DNA of 64,000 nucleotides from TM7 phylum sp. oral taxon 348 (GTDB lineage: Bacteria > Patescibacteriota > Saccharimonadia > Saccharimonadales > Saccharimonadaceae). Below the pieces are notes generated by a model that was not told the origin of the DNA, made no database searches, and saw nothing but the letters and a program-made list of their open reading frames with translations. The stretch lies in NCBI GenBank assembly GCA_007845485.1, contig SDRW01000002.1, positions 186,001-250,000 on the forward strand, in the 5' to 3' direction. This document shows, in pieces, positions 16,793 to 25,292 of the stretch. The position numbers and the translations under genes are program-made. Numbering within the stretch: position 1 is the first letter of the stretch; every line of letters starts with the position of its first letter.

Positions 16793-18025
16793 TTATCTTT
16801 TTAAGATACCTTTTAATGAAAGTTTCGAGTCATACTGCATTGCACCGTAACGGAATAAATGAACGGCTAAGCGTATTATTAAGACACCTAGAACAATTAG
16901 AACTGTGATAACTATTGCAGAGCTAGTACTATCAAGTGAAGCAAAAGCATTGCGCAACATGGCTGTAACTGGTGATGTGAATGGGAAGAATGTAAAAATT
17001 TGTACTATCAATTGGTTTGGATCGCTTAAAATCAGCGATATTATATAAAATGGTATAAACATCGCTAAAATAACTATACTGAACCATTGATTAGCTTCTT
17101 TAGCTGTAGGCATGATTGCGCCTAGTGACATTAGTGAACCAGTAAATAATAGAATTCCGCCCAAGAGGATTAATCCGCCAACTAGCATTCGGATAGGATC
17201 TATAACTAGTTGGTTGATTGAACCTAAATCTGGCAAGTTAATAGCAGAGCTATTACTACCTAGCAGCAGATATGCAATTACAATTGGCGTTAAAATAACT
17301 AAAGTCTGCACTATTCCTGCAAGGAAAGTTGCGAGTAGCTTTCCTACGATCAAATCAGTTGGATTTAGCGTGGTTAGAATCATCTCTGTTACACGATTCT
17401 CTTTTTCTTCAACTGTGCTGTTTAGCAGATTACTACCAAGCATTACTATAGCCATATAAAACAGAGCTAGAAATAGTAATGGAGGTATCGCTGCCATCCA
17501 GCCTGCTGATTTCTCGCCGTTTTTTAGGTAGGTTACCAGATTTGTTTTTATATTTCCCTTTGTTATTTCTACTAATTCATTACTATTAATTTTGGAATTT
17601 GCGCTTAAAATCAGTAGCTGTTTTGCTATGGCATCATATTTGCCATTTTCAAAAAGTCCAGAATCCTTACCATAAACTTCGGTTGTATTTTTTGATGCAT
17701 TCTTTGGATAGTAGAAAAAGGCATCAACTTTTTGATTGCGAACATCTTCAATTGCTTTGGCTTTATCGTCAACATGTTTTGCTTGCATACCTTCAGCAAT
17801 CTTTGGAACGACTATTCCTGAATCATCCTTATAAACTATACTAAATTTTTCTTTAGATAGCTTATCTGTGTTATTTTGGGTTTGCTGGCTACTGTAAAAA
17901 ACAATTGCAAAAAGAATGCACACTAAGATTGGGAATGATAAAGTTGCAGCCCAAAAAGAAGGCTTTTTTATCGTGCGAGTAAACTCAAACCAAATTACAG
18001 TGCCTAAATTATGATGCTTGGCCAT
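16793..18025 (-). CDS. ABC-2 type permease (NatB-like)
   Basis: This 410-residue membrane subunit has one N-terminal helix (about 24-46), an extracytoplasmic domain of about 130 residues, then five hydrophobic helices, including NSTVEEKENRVTEMILTTLN after the second helix, a typical ABC-2/NatB feature. It works with the ATPase encoded immediately upstream, whose 3' end it overlaps by 17 bp. Such exporters move Na+, drugs or peptides; the substrate here is unknown. Confidence 0.88.
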   Translation of the reverse strand: MAKHHNLGTVIWFEFTRTIKKPSFWAATLSFPILVCILFAIVFYSSQQTQNNTDKLSKEKFSIVYKDDSGIVVPKIAEGMQAKHVDDKAKAIEDVRNQKVDAFFYYPKNASKNTTEVYGKDSGLFENGKYDAIAKQLLILSANSKINSNELVEITKGNIKTNLVTYLKNGEKSAGWMAAIPPLLFLALFYMAIVMLGSNLLNSTVEEKENRVTEMILTTLNPTDLIVGKLLATFLAGIVQTLVILTPIVIAYLLLGSNSSAINLPDLGSINQLVIDPIRMLVGGLILLGGILLFTGSLMSLGAIMPTAKEANQWFSIVILAMFIPFYIISLILSDPNQLIVQIFTFFPFTSPVTAMLRNAFASLDSTSSAIVITVLIVLGVLIIRLAVHLFRYGAMQYDSKLSLKGILKR

Positions 18026-18779
18026 TATCTAAAATCTCCTCTCTTGCATGTGCGCCGTAAACTTCCAAAAAGACATCATCCATATTCTTTTTATTAAACT
18101 TTTTGAGTACTTCAGGTACTGTTCCATAGGCGTGTTTATTACCATTTTTAAGTAATAGTAGTCTGTCGCATAGGCGCTCTACTTCTGCCATGTCGTGAGT
18201 GATTAATATCACGGTTGATCCTTTGGCTTTTTGCTCATCTATTATATCCATCAGTAATCGGCGGTTGATTGGGTCAAACCCCTTGGTTGGCTCATCTAAA
18301 ATTAGAATTTCTGGGTTGTTCATAATAGTTACGCCAAGCTGTACCTTTTGCTGTTGCCCGCCTGAAAGCTTATCTATTTTCATTTTTGCTTTGTCTGCTA
18401 GATCAACGCGCTTTAAATATTCTAGCGACCATTCTTTGGCTGCTTGTCGCTCTACGCCTTTAAGTTGACCAAAATAGGTCATAACATCTAATACATTTTC
18501 CTTTTTGTAAAGTCCGCGCTCTTCTGGTAGGTATCCAATTTTACCGCCGAGTTCTGGCGTAAATTTCTTACCATTTATTAACAATTTTCCTTTTGTTGCT
18601 GGGTAAATACCTAGTAGTGCGCGTAAAATGGTTGTTTTACCGCTACCATTGCTACCTAAAAGTCCAAAAGTTTCGCCTTTGTTAATTTCAAAAGATAGAT
18701 TATCAATCACGGTTTTATTACCGAATTTCATAGTGAAATCTTCAATCGAAACAATCGGTTGCTTCTCTTCTAGAGACAT
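18009..18779 (-). CDS. ABC exporter ATP-binding subunit (NatA-like)
   Basis: This 256-residue ATPase has Walker A GSNGSGKTT, a Q-loop near YLPEERGLY, signature LSGGQQQKVQ, Walker B ILILDEPTKGFD and switch HD in LITHDM. It is the first gene of a two-gene operon with the permease at 16793, with SD AAGGAG before the ATG. It is divergent from tgt. Confidence 0.93.
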   Translation of the reverse strand: MSLEEKQPIVSIEDFTMKFGNKTVIDNLSFEINKGETFGLLGSNGSGKTTILRALLGIYPATKGKLLINGKKFTPELGGKIGYLPEERGLYKKENVLDVMTYFGQLKGVERQAAKEWSLEYLKRVDLADKAKMKIDKLSGGQQQKVQLGVTIMNNPEILILDEPTKGFDPINRRLLMDIIDEQKAKGSTVILITHDMAEVERLCDRLLLLKNGNKHAYGTVPEVLKKFNKKNMDDVFLEVYGAHAREEILDNGQAS

Positions 18780-18836
18780 CTTCTACTCCTTATTGTTATT
18801 ATTATTTATAATAGCATATTTAATGGTCTATCATAG

Positions 18837-20057
<1,221 letters not shown>

Positions 20058-20076
20058 TACACAAACTATTTGATAT

Positions 20077-20169
20077 TTGACATGCTAAAATATTTTTGTT
20101 AGAATAACAAATTGGGTGAGGTAATAAATATTATCTTTCCTGCTCATTCACATGTTCTATTTTGAAAGG
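20077..20169 (+). promoter_or_regulatory. Promoter, 5' stem-loop and SD of the 20180 gene
   Basis: TTGACA (20077-20082), a 17-nt spacer and TAGAAT (20100-20105) form the promoter. A longer imperfect hairpin (about 20114-20148, GTGAG/CTCAT and GGTAATA/TTATC) starts at the expected transcript end. SD GAAAGG lies at 20164-20169. Confidence 0.6.
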
Positions 20170-20179
20170 TTGAGATCGT

Positions 20180-20872
20180 ATGTCATCACGTGCGTATCAC
20201 TACGTTGCTGTTGATCATTGTCCTAAGTGGATTGAACAGCGAGTTGCTCCCTATGTCTTTTGGATCAAGGGAGACAAAGATGATTTCCGTTTACGGAAGA
20301 TTGCAAGTATCTTTGTTTTTCTGTTCATTGCTATTGCTCTTTGCGCGGTGTTTCTGACTATTGTCGCCATTGCCTTGTGTATTCATAAGGCTGGAGGAAT
20401 CCTCGCGGTAGATAATAAGACTATTGGGGGTCTTCTTGTCTTTGTAGTCATTTTCGTCCTCATTGCAGCTTTGTATCGCTTATATGTAAGCAAAAGCATC
20501 ATGAAGGAAAATGCTCTGTATTCTCCATTGGTGTTGCTAGTCTCTCTTTTTGATGTATATTTTGTGCAACAAGATGATTCTGGCACCGCTACTTTTATGA
20601 TGCCTAGCGGTGAAATTGTTAAGATCGTTTCACCTGATGGTGGGGTCAGCGAAAAGATTGATACTTTTACTGCTGGTACATTTGACTTCCGCGATGATGC
20701 TCCTACTCGTTATTATATTAACGATATCCTAGAGGAGTGGAAAGCTAACCGTAAGGTTGAATCTGCCGACAGTAATCTTAGTGAATCACCTGCTGAAGGT
20801 GATAATTCTAATGATGCTAGTAACTCTGATTCAATTACTGCAGAAAACAGTATTGTAGAATCTGATAAATAG
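20180..20872 (+). CDS. Two-helix membrane protein, paralogue family A
   Basis: This 230-residue protein of unknown function has an N-terminal MSSRAYHYVAVD motif and two hydrophobic helices (about 43-70 and 84-103). A further hydrophobic stretch (about 115-127) is followed by a soluble C-terminal domain containing MPSGEIVKIVSPDG and an acidic Ser/Asn-rich tail. The 21115 and 24731 products share the same order: Tyr-rich N-terminus, two helices, PSG(E/R) motif. It is transcribed alone from its own promoter and ends in the repeated terminator. Secretion or envelope function is possible but unsupported. Confidence 0.75.
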   Translation: MSSRAYHYVAVDHCPKWIEQRVAPYVFWIKGDKDDFRLRKIASIFVFLFIAIALCAVFLTIVAIALCIHKAGGILAVDNKTIGGLLVFVVIFVLIAALYRLYVSKSIMKENALYSPLVLLVSLFDVYFVQQDDSGTATFMMPSGEIVKIVSPDGGVSEKIDTFTAGTFDFRDDAPTRYYINDILEEWKANRKVESADSNLSESPAEGDNSNDASNSDSITAENSIVESDK

Positions 20873-20890
20873 CTTCATTTTTCTAAGTTT

Positions 20891-20972
20891 CTCAACCAAA
20901 GTTCTGTGAATCCACCGCTCTATGGTTGAGTTGCTTTTATAAACGCCGCTCCCTAAAGGGCGGTGTTTTTCT
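20891..20972 (+). terminator. 3' UTR: CTCAACCA hairpin plus repeated terminator
   Basis: CTCAACCA near 20891 pairs with TGGTTGAG about 35 nt later. A CCGCTCCC-TAAA-GGGCGG hairpin (20943-20966, two-nt bulge) followed by a T-run is the same terminator as at 21760, 22226 and 22663. Confidence 0.8.
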
Positions 20973-21022
20973 TATTTACTAATTAACTCTACCTATATAC
21001 CACAATAGAGCACAACTTACTA

Positions 21023-21105
21023 TTGACTTACAACAAATATTATGATAATATAACAACTGGAGTGCGGTAATTCCACTGTACTTGTACGTTTCCAACCTAA
21101 GGAGG
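21023..21105 (+). promoter_or_regulatory. Promoter, 5' hairpin and SD of the 21115 gene
   Basis: TTGACT (21023-21028), a 17-nt spacer and TAATAT (21046-21051) form the promoter. The 8-bp stem 21061-21068 with 21075-21082 has loop AATTCC. TTGTAC follows, then SD AAGGAGG (21099-21105). Confidence 0.75.
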
Positions 21106-21114
21106 ATGCTCATA

Positions 21115-21705
21115 ATGAGCACTTCATCTATCTACTATGCTGCAACTGATGTTCCTGCAAGGGATGAAGCGAAGCATGCAAGCGAGGCCTTTAGTAATTT
21201 AAAGGAGTGCGTCTCTGTATTTGTAGTAATATGTTCTGGCATGGCTTTTGTAGCGCTTACTGTTGTACTTTTTTCATTGTCTGAAGTTAAAGTAGAAGAG
21301 TCGTATAAAATACCTTTCTATGTATTTTATACATTTGTTTCGCTAATGTTTGTCCTATCAATCTTTTTGTTTCTTGTATCCCTTTTCAACTTTTGCGAAC
21401 GTGTGTATTATGACATGCGTTTCGATGGTAAGGTGTATTTTGTCGAATTAGTTAAGATAGACGATCATTGCTGGATTCAATTTGTTTCGCCTAGCGGAGA
21501 GAGTGTTCGTCTATATATGACCAAGGGGGAAGATGAAGCTTGCTACGCGCTAGATTTATTGCGTTACAATAAAGAAACTCGTAGCTTAGTTAATCTTTTT
21601 CTGGCGTCTCCCCTGCCAGAGCAAAAGATTGATGCTGAAAAGCTGATTGATGATAAATATATGTATTCGAAAGGATACATCAATACTCGGCGTGAAATGC
21701 CTTGA
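21115..21705 (+). CDS. Two-helix membrane protein, paralogue family A
   Basis: This 196-residue protein begins MSTSSIYYAATDV and has two strong hydrophobic helices (about 36-60 and 73-95). A soluble C-terminal domain contains WIQFVSPSGESVRLYM. The layout and motifs match the 20180 and 24731 products, so the three look like diverged paralogues. ATG 21115 lies 9 nt after AAGGAGG; ATG codons upstream overlap the SD. Monocistronic; function unknown. Confidence 0.78.
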   Translation: MSTSSIYYAATDVPARDEAKHASEAFSNLKECVSVFVVICSGMAFVALTVVLFSLSEVKVEESYKIPFYVFYTFVSLMFVLSIFLFLVSLFNFCERVYYDMRFDGKVYFVELVKIDDHCWIQFVSPSGESVRLYMTKGEDEACYALDLLRYNKETRSLVNLFLASPLPEQKIDAEKLIDDKYMYSKGYINTRREMP

Positions 21706-21709
21706 TATA

Positions 21710-21789
21710 GCTCCTCCTCATTGGTGAACCATCACCGCCCGTAAGGTTGAGCAATTAAACGCCGCTCCCTAAAGGGCGGTGTTTTTCTT
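21710..21789 (+). terminator. Repeated 80-bp 3' UTR and terminator, copy 1
   Basis: A GGTGA/TCACC mini-hairpin, then CGCCCGTAAGGTTGAG, then the CCGCTCCC-TAAA-GGGCGG terminator and T-run. The block is nearly identical (2-3 differences) to 22615-22693. Confidence 0.85.
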
Positions 21790-21813
21790 TTTGTGGTAAC
21801 TAAATTTACACTA

Positions 21814-21895
21814 TTGACGTATTCATATAAAAATGATAAAATACTGATTAGAGTATAGTAATTCCACTATACTTGTACATTTCTCATCTAAGGAG
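21814..21895 (+). promoter_or_regulatory. Promoter, 5' hairpin and SD of the 21903 gene
   Basis: TTGACG (21814-21819), a 17-nt spacer and TAAAAT (21837-21842) form the promoter. A perfect 8-bp stem AGTATAGT/ACTATACT (21852-21873) has loop AATTCC. TTGTACATTTC follows, then SD AAGGAG (21890-21895). Confidence 0.8.
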
Positions 21896-21902
21896 ATTCA
21901 CT

Positions 21903-22136
21903 ATGAGTGAACCATCTAACAAGGATGTTCTTGCCTGGATGGATATCCACTATAGTAGTATTGCTGGCTTTATCTTTCTTGCTACGGTTTGCATCATGTA
22001 CGATTCAACCTTGGAAGGACGTGAAATTTCAGTACCGATACTATTTGTTACAGGCTTAGTCTCCATCGGCAGGTCAGTGATCCTAGCCTATAAACAATGC
22101 GTGGTGAAAAAATCGCGTTCTTCTCAAAAATCTTAA
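21903..22136 (+). CDS. Short two-helix membrane protein, family B
   Basis: This 77-residue protein has two hydrophobic helices (about 18-34 and 45-62), separated by a short acidic loop (DSTLEGRE), and a Lys/Ser-rich cytosolic-type tail. Start ATG 21903 is 7 nt after AAGGAG. Its size, helix spacing and loop recall the 22355 product, although identity is low by eye. Monocistronic, with its own promoter, 5' hairpin and repeated terminator. Function unknown. Confidence 0.7.
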   Translation: MSEPSNKDVLAWMDIHYSSIAGFIFLATVCIMYDSTLEGREISVPILFVTGLVSIGRSVILAYKQCVVKKSRSSQKS

Positions 22137-22179
22137 TCTACTCAAAAAGTAGAGCAAGACTAACACTCTAATAGTCATA

Positions 22180-22255
22180 TCTCCTCCTTGGTAATATAAC
22201 CGCCCATAAGGTTGAGATTTGGCTATACACCGCTCCCTGGGGCGGTGTTTTTCTT
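22180..22255 (+). terminator. Repeated 3' UTR and terminator, diverged copy
   Basis: It contains CTCCTCC, then CGCCCATAAGGTTGAG, then ACACCGCTCCCTGGGGCGGTGT and a T-run. The block order is the same as at 21710 and 22615, with several substitutions. Confidence 0.8.
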
Positions 22256-22256
22256 A

Positions 22257-22345
22257 TTTACTTATATGTATATACATGATAATATTATTGATAAAGTGTG
22301 AAATTCATCACGCTTGTACATTTCTATGTTTCCTACTCAAGGAGG
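22257..22345 (+). promoter_or_regulatory. Promoter, 5' hairpin and SD of the 22355 gene
   Basis: TTTACT (22257-22262), a 17-nt spacer and TAATAT (22280-22285) form the promoter. The 8-bp stem 22294-22301 with 22308-22315 has loop AATTCA. TGTACATTTC follows, then SD AAGGAGG (22339-22345). Confidence 0.75.
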
Positions 22346-22354
22346 ATACCTGTC

Positions 22355-22600
22355 ATGAGCGCTTCACATGCTGATGATCGTATTGCACGGCTGGAATTCG
22401 AAACTAACACCTTATCTTTATTGGTTGGTCTTATGATAGCTAGCGACTCGCTGAAGTCTACCAGCCCTGTTGATAAAGTTTTGAAAGTTCCTCTGACCGC
22501 GCTGCTTGTTGCTCAGTTTGGCTTATATTGCTACACTTATATTCCTAAAGTATATAGCTACGCATCAGAGAATCTAGAGAGTCTTCGAAAGAATGACTAA
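22355..22600 (+). CDS. Short membrane protein, family B
   Basis: This 81-residue protein has two moderately hydrophobic helices (about 18-30 and 45-62) and a charged C-terminus. ATG 22355 is 9 nt after AAGGAGG, and the upstream in-frame start would lie within the 5' hairpin. It is flanked by the same promoter, hairpin and terminator elements as 21903. Function unknown. Confidence 0.68.
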   Translation: MSASHADDRIARLEFETNTLSLLVGLMIASDSLKSTSPVDKVLKVPLTALLVAQFGLYCYTYIPKVYSYASENLESLRKND

Positions 22601-22614
22601 ATTTGACAAATTAT

Positions 22615-22693
22615 GCTCCTCCTCATTGGTGAACCATCACCGCCCGTAAGGTTGAGCAATTAAACACCGCTCCCTAAAAGGGCGGTGTTTTTA
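22615..22693 (+). terminator. Repeated 80-bp 3' UTR and terminator, copy 2
   Basis: Near-identical to 21710-21789; the terminator loop has one extra A. Confidence 0.85.
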
Positions 22694-22699
22694 TTTGGG

Positions 22700-22781
22700 T
22701 TGATTTAATTACATATTTATGCTAAAGTTGATAACTGGGTCTGGTGATCATGCCAGGTTGTACATTTCTATTTTGAAGGAG
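22700..22781 (+). promoter_or_regulatory. Promoter, 5' hairpin and SD of the 22788 gene
   Basis: TTGATT (22700-22705), a 17-nt spacer and TAAAGT (22723-22728) form the promoter. A stem (22738-22745 with 22752-22759, several G-U pairs) encloses loop GATCAT. TTGTACATTTC follows, then SD AAGGAG (22776-22781). Confidence 0.65.
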
Positions 22782-22787
22782 CTTTTC

Positions 22788-23336
22788 ATGCCTCTTTACA
22801 ATATGAGACCACATGAGTATGACAAAGGGCTGGCTGTTGACGTCTATGTAGGCAAAACTGTTTCGCAAGAAGATCTGAGTCGACTGCAATGCGTCTATGA
22901 AGATGAACGTGATTTAGATTTTGCCATGAAACAAAATTATTCGCCTGCTATTGTTAAGGTGAAGCGCCTCTTCCATCGTCTCGTTGAAGATGATCCCGTT
23001 ATGAATGGTGGTTTTCGTAAACAACTTGGTAGCGAGACCTGCCTGTTTGTTGTAAGTCACATCAATAATCACAAGGTTGATATTGGTGTGAAATCTCTCG
23101 ACACTTCGTCGCATGAATTGATCAATTTTTCTTCGTTATTGAATCCTGAAGACAAGTTGCATGGCGACTTCATTTCAGAGCTTGATAGCTGGCGTAATTT
23201 CAGCAATATTCTGAATGAGTCCTCTGATAGTGCCCGCAGCTGTATGCTTCACCATAGTGTAACGCAGATTATCAATGAAGATGTCTGCAACAGCCAACGA
23301 TGCCAGGAACTTGCTAAACTGGTAAATTCATTGTAA
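22788..23336 (+). CDS. Unknown soluble protein, hairpin-led unit
   Basis: This 182-residue protein has no signal peptide or membrane helix. It begins MPLYNMRPHEYDKG and mixes strands and helices, with a central VSHINNHKVDIGVKSLD segment. Four Cys residues are scattered and do not form an obvious metal site. ATG 22788 is 6 nt after AAGGAG; the longer in-frame start at 22719 lies inside the promoter spacer. It has its own terminator. No family recognised. Confidence 0.7.
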   Translation: MPLYNMRPHEYDKGLAVDVYVGKTVSQEDLSRLQCVYEDERDLDFAMKQNYSPAIVKVKRLFHRLVEDDPVMNGGFRKQLGSETCLFVVSHINNHKVDIGVKSLDTSSHELINFSSLLNPEDKLHGDFISELDSWRNFSNILNESSDSARSCMLHHSVTQIINEDVCNSQRCQELAKLVNSL

Positions 23337-23381
23337 GACATAAGGCTCCATAAGAGATGCGCCTTTTGTAAGCGAAGTGCC

Positions 23382-23413
23382 AAAGCGCCCTTTGCTTGCA
23401 AGGGGTGCTTTTT
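23382..23413 (+). terminator. Rho-independent terminator
   Basis: AAAGCGCCCTT pairs with AAGGGGTGCTTT around TGCTTGC, followed by a T-run. Confidence 0.8.
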
Positions 23414-23471
23414 AATTGTGGAATATTATAATTAATGGTAAAATTGTAACAATAACCGTTAAGGAGAAAAA

Positions 23472-24611
23472 ATGAAGGTAAAAATTGAAATAGATACGAT
23501 TACGTTCGTACGTTTTTGGTTGGTTGTAATAGGATTTGCTCTTTCAGCGCTTGCTATTTTTATGGCTCGTTCTGCTTTGATTTTAGTGGTTGTATCGTTC
23601 TTTCTGGCGTTAGCTTTAAATGTGCCAGTTAATTTTTTGGTGAAATTTATGCCTGGGCGTAGTCGTTTAGGTGGTACAGCGACGGCTTATATTATAATAG
23701 TAGGCTTGCTAACTGGATTTTTGTTTTTGGTACTACCTCCCCTTGTAGAACAATCGGTTCACTTTGCAGAAAGTATCCCAGATCTAATAGATAAAAATAA
23801 AGATCAGATTAATTCCATAAATAATCTCGTGAATCAATATCACTTACAGGAGCAGGTTGATCAGGCTATAAATAATATAAAAAATAACGCTAGCCAGCTA
23901 GCTACTAATGTAGGTGTGGGCGTGGTTACTGGAATTGGATCAGTATTAGGTGTGGTTATATCTGTATTATTAGTGCTTGTAATGACGTTTTTAATGCTAC
24001 TAGAAGGTCCGTCTTGGTTGAGACGTTATTGGAATATGTACACAAATGAAGATAGAAAAGCACATCACCAAATGCTTGCTAAGAAAATGTACAGGGTTAT
24101 GTCTGGATATGTAAATGGACAGCTTGCTGTGGCGGCTATTGGCGGTGTTTCGGCGGGTATTTTTGTAGCCATCATACCTGTCTTTATTCAGGGTGCTCCT
24201 GGTAATTTGGCTTTACCTGTGGCAGCTATAGCTTTTCTACTATCATTAATACCTATGTTTGGTGCAACGATTGCTGGCGTGTTAATTACGCTTATGTTAC
24301 TACTCAGTAGTGTGCCAGCGGCGGTAACTTTTGTTATATATTTTGTAGTTTACCAACAAATTGAAAATAATTTTATATCCCCTGTTATCCAGGCAAAAAC
24401 CATTCAGCTTTCGGCTCTCGTGGTATTACTTTCTGTGACTTTGGGAACTTACATATTTGGTTTAATTGGCGGCTTAATTTCTATTCCAATCGCTGGCTGG
24501 GCAAAGATTTTATTAGAAGATTATCTTGGTAATCGTAAGAAATCTATTAAAAAAACGAAGACAGGTTCTGTAGCTAATTTGATTAAGAAAGCTAAGAAGA
24601 GCCAAGCTTAG
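23472..24611 (+). CDS. AI-2E family (PerM-like) membrane transporter
   Basis: This 379-residue integral membrane protein has about eight helices. Typical family features are the long helical loop at residues 85-145, a hairpin-like segment GYVNGQLAVAAIGGVSAG, the motif QQIENNFISPVIQAKTIQLS and a late GLIGGLISIPIAGW. Family members are proposed exporters of quorum signals or ions; the substrate cannot be told. SD AAGGAG is 5-6 nt before the ATG. It interrupts the run of hairpin-led genes and has none of their flanking elements. Confidence 0.9.
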   Translation: MKVKIEIDTITFVRFWLVVIGFALSALAIFMARSALILVVVSFFLALALNVPVNFLVKFMPGRSRLGGTATAYIIIVGLLTGFLFLVLPPLVEQSVHFAESIPDLIDKNKDQINSINNLVNQYHLQEQVDQAINNIKNNASQLATNVGVGVVTGIGSVLGVVISVLLVLVMTFLMLLEGPSWLRRYWNMYTNEDRKAHHQMLAKKMYRVMSGYVNGQLAVAAIGGVSAGIFVAIIPVFIQGAPGNLALPVAAIAFLLSLIPMFGATIAGVLITLMLLLSSVPAAVTFVIYFVVYQQIENNFISPVIQAKTIQLSALVVLLSVTLGTYIFGLIGGLISIPIAGWAKILLEDYLGNRKKSIKKTKTGSVANLIKKAKKSQA

Positions 24612-24644
24612 GTATTTTGTTACTAAAAGTACAAGCAGAATTTA

Positions 24645-24721
24645 TTGATATTTAACATATAATATATTATTATATGTGTAATACGGTAGTTCGCCGTATA
24701 GTTCGTTCTATCTTAAAGGAG
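24645..24721 (+). promoter_or_regulatory. Promoter, 5' hairpin and SD of the 24731 gene
   Basis: TTGATA (24645-24650), a 17-nt spacer and TATTAT (24668-24673) form the promoter. The stem ATACGG/CCGTAT (24681-24699) is followed by SD AAGGAG (24716-24721). Confidence 0.65.
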
Positions 24722-24730
24722 ATGAATCTC

Positions 24731-25237
24731 GTGTGTTTGTCTGGTTATTATATTACTACAACCAGGGAAATTGGTATTAATGAAGGGAATATTGCAGCTG
24801 AACTTTTTAATCTCCGTAACGATACTAAGTTACAGATTAAGCTTGTGCGCAGCCTTATTTTATGGTTATCAATTCATTTGATGACAATTGTAATCGCCTC
24901 CATATTTGTTAAGTTGCTATTGGTTGACTTGTCTAAAGCCTGGTTATTTTTCAAGTGTAGTGCTGGAATTGTACTTGATATTATTTGTGGCGCAATACTT
25001 CTTTCTGTTTATGGTATGTTTTATATGCCAGATTTTTTATTAGCGATGTTAAGACATATTTTTGATGATGTCTATAAAGTGGATATTGATAATGTGTTTG
25101 AACATCCAAGCGGACGCAAGATTATTTTACCTAAGTGTGTGTTTGATTGTAGTCATGGTATCGATTTATTATATAAATCTGATAACAAGACGCGCTGTAA
25201 TGTAAATAGGATTCTGAGATATCATAGCCGTAACTAA
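24731..25237 (+). CDS. Two-helix membrane protein, paralogue family A
   Basis: This 168-residue protein begins (as fMet) CLSGYYITTTREIG, matching the Tyr-rich start of the 21115 and 20180 products. It has two hydrophobic regions (about 45-65 and 75-105) and a C-terminal segment FEHPSGRKIILPK that corresponds to the PSG(E/R) motif. I chose GTG 24731, 9 nt after AAGGAG; ATG 24722 directly abuts the SD and ATG 24674 abuts the -10 box. Function unknown. Confidence 0.7.
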   Translation: MCLSGYYITTTREIGINEGNIAAELFNLRNDTKLQIKLVRSLILWLSIHLMTIVIASIFVKLLLVDLSKAWLFFKCSAGIVLDIICGAILLSVYGMFYMPDFLLAMLRHIFDDVYKVDIDNVFEHPSGRKIILPKCVFDCSHGIDLLYKSDNKTRCNVNRILRYHSRN

Positions 25238-25261
25238 TGCTTGATTGTGTACCAAGCAGAA

Positions 25262-25287
25262 TGCGTCGCTTAACTAGCGGCGTTTTT
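25262..25287 (+). terminator. Rho-independent terminator
   Basis: GCGTCGCT pairs with AGCGGCGT around TAACT, followed by TTTTTATT. Confidence 0.8.
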
Positions 25288-25292
25288 ATTTA

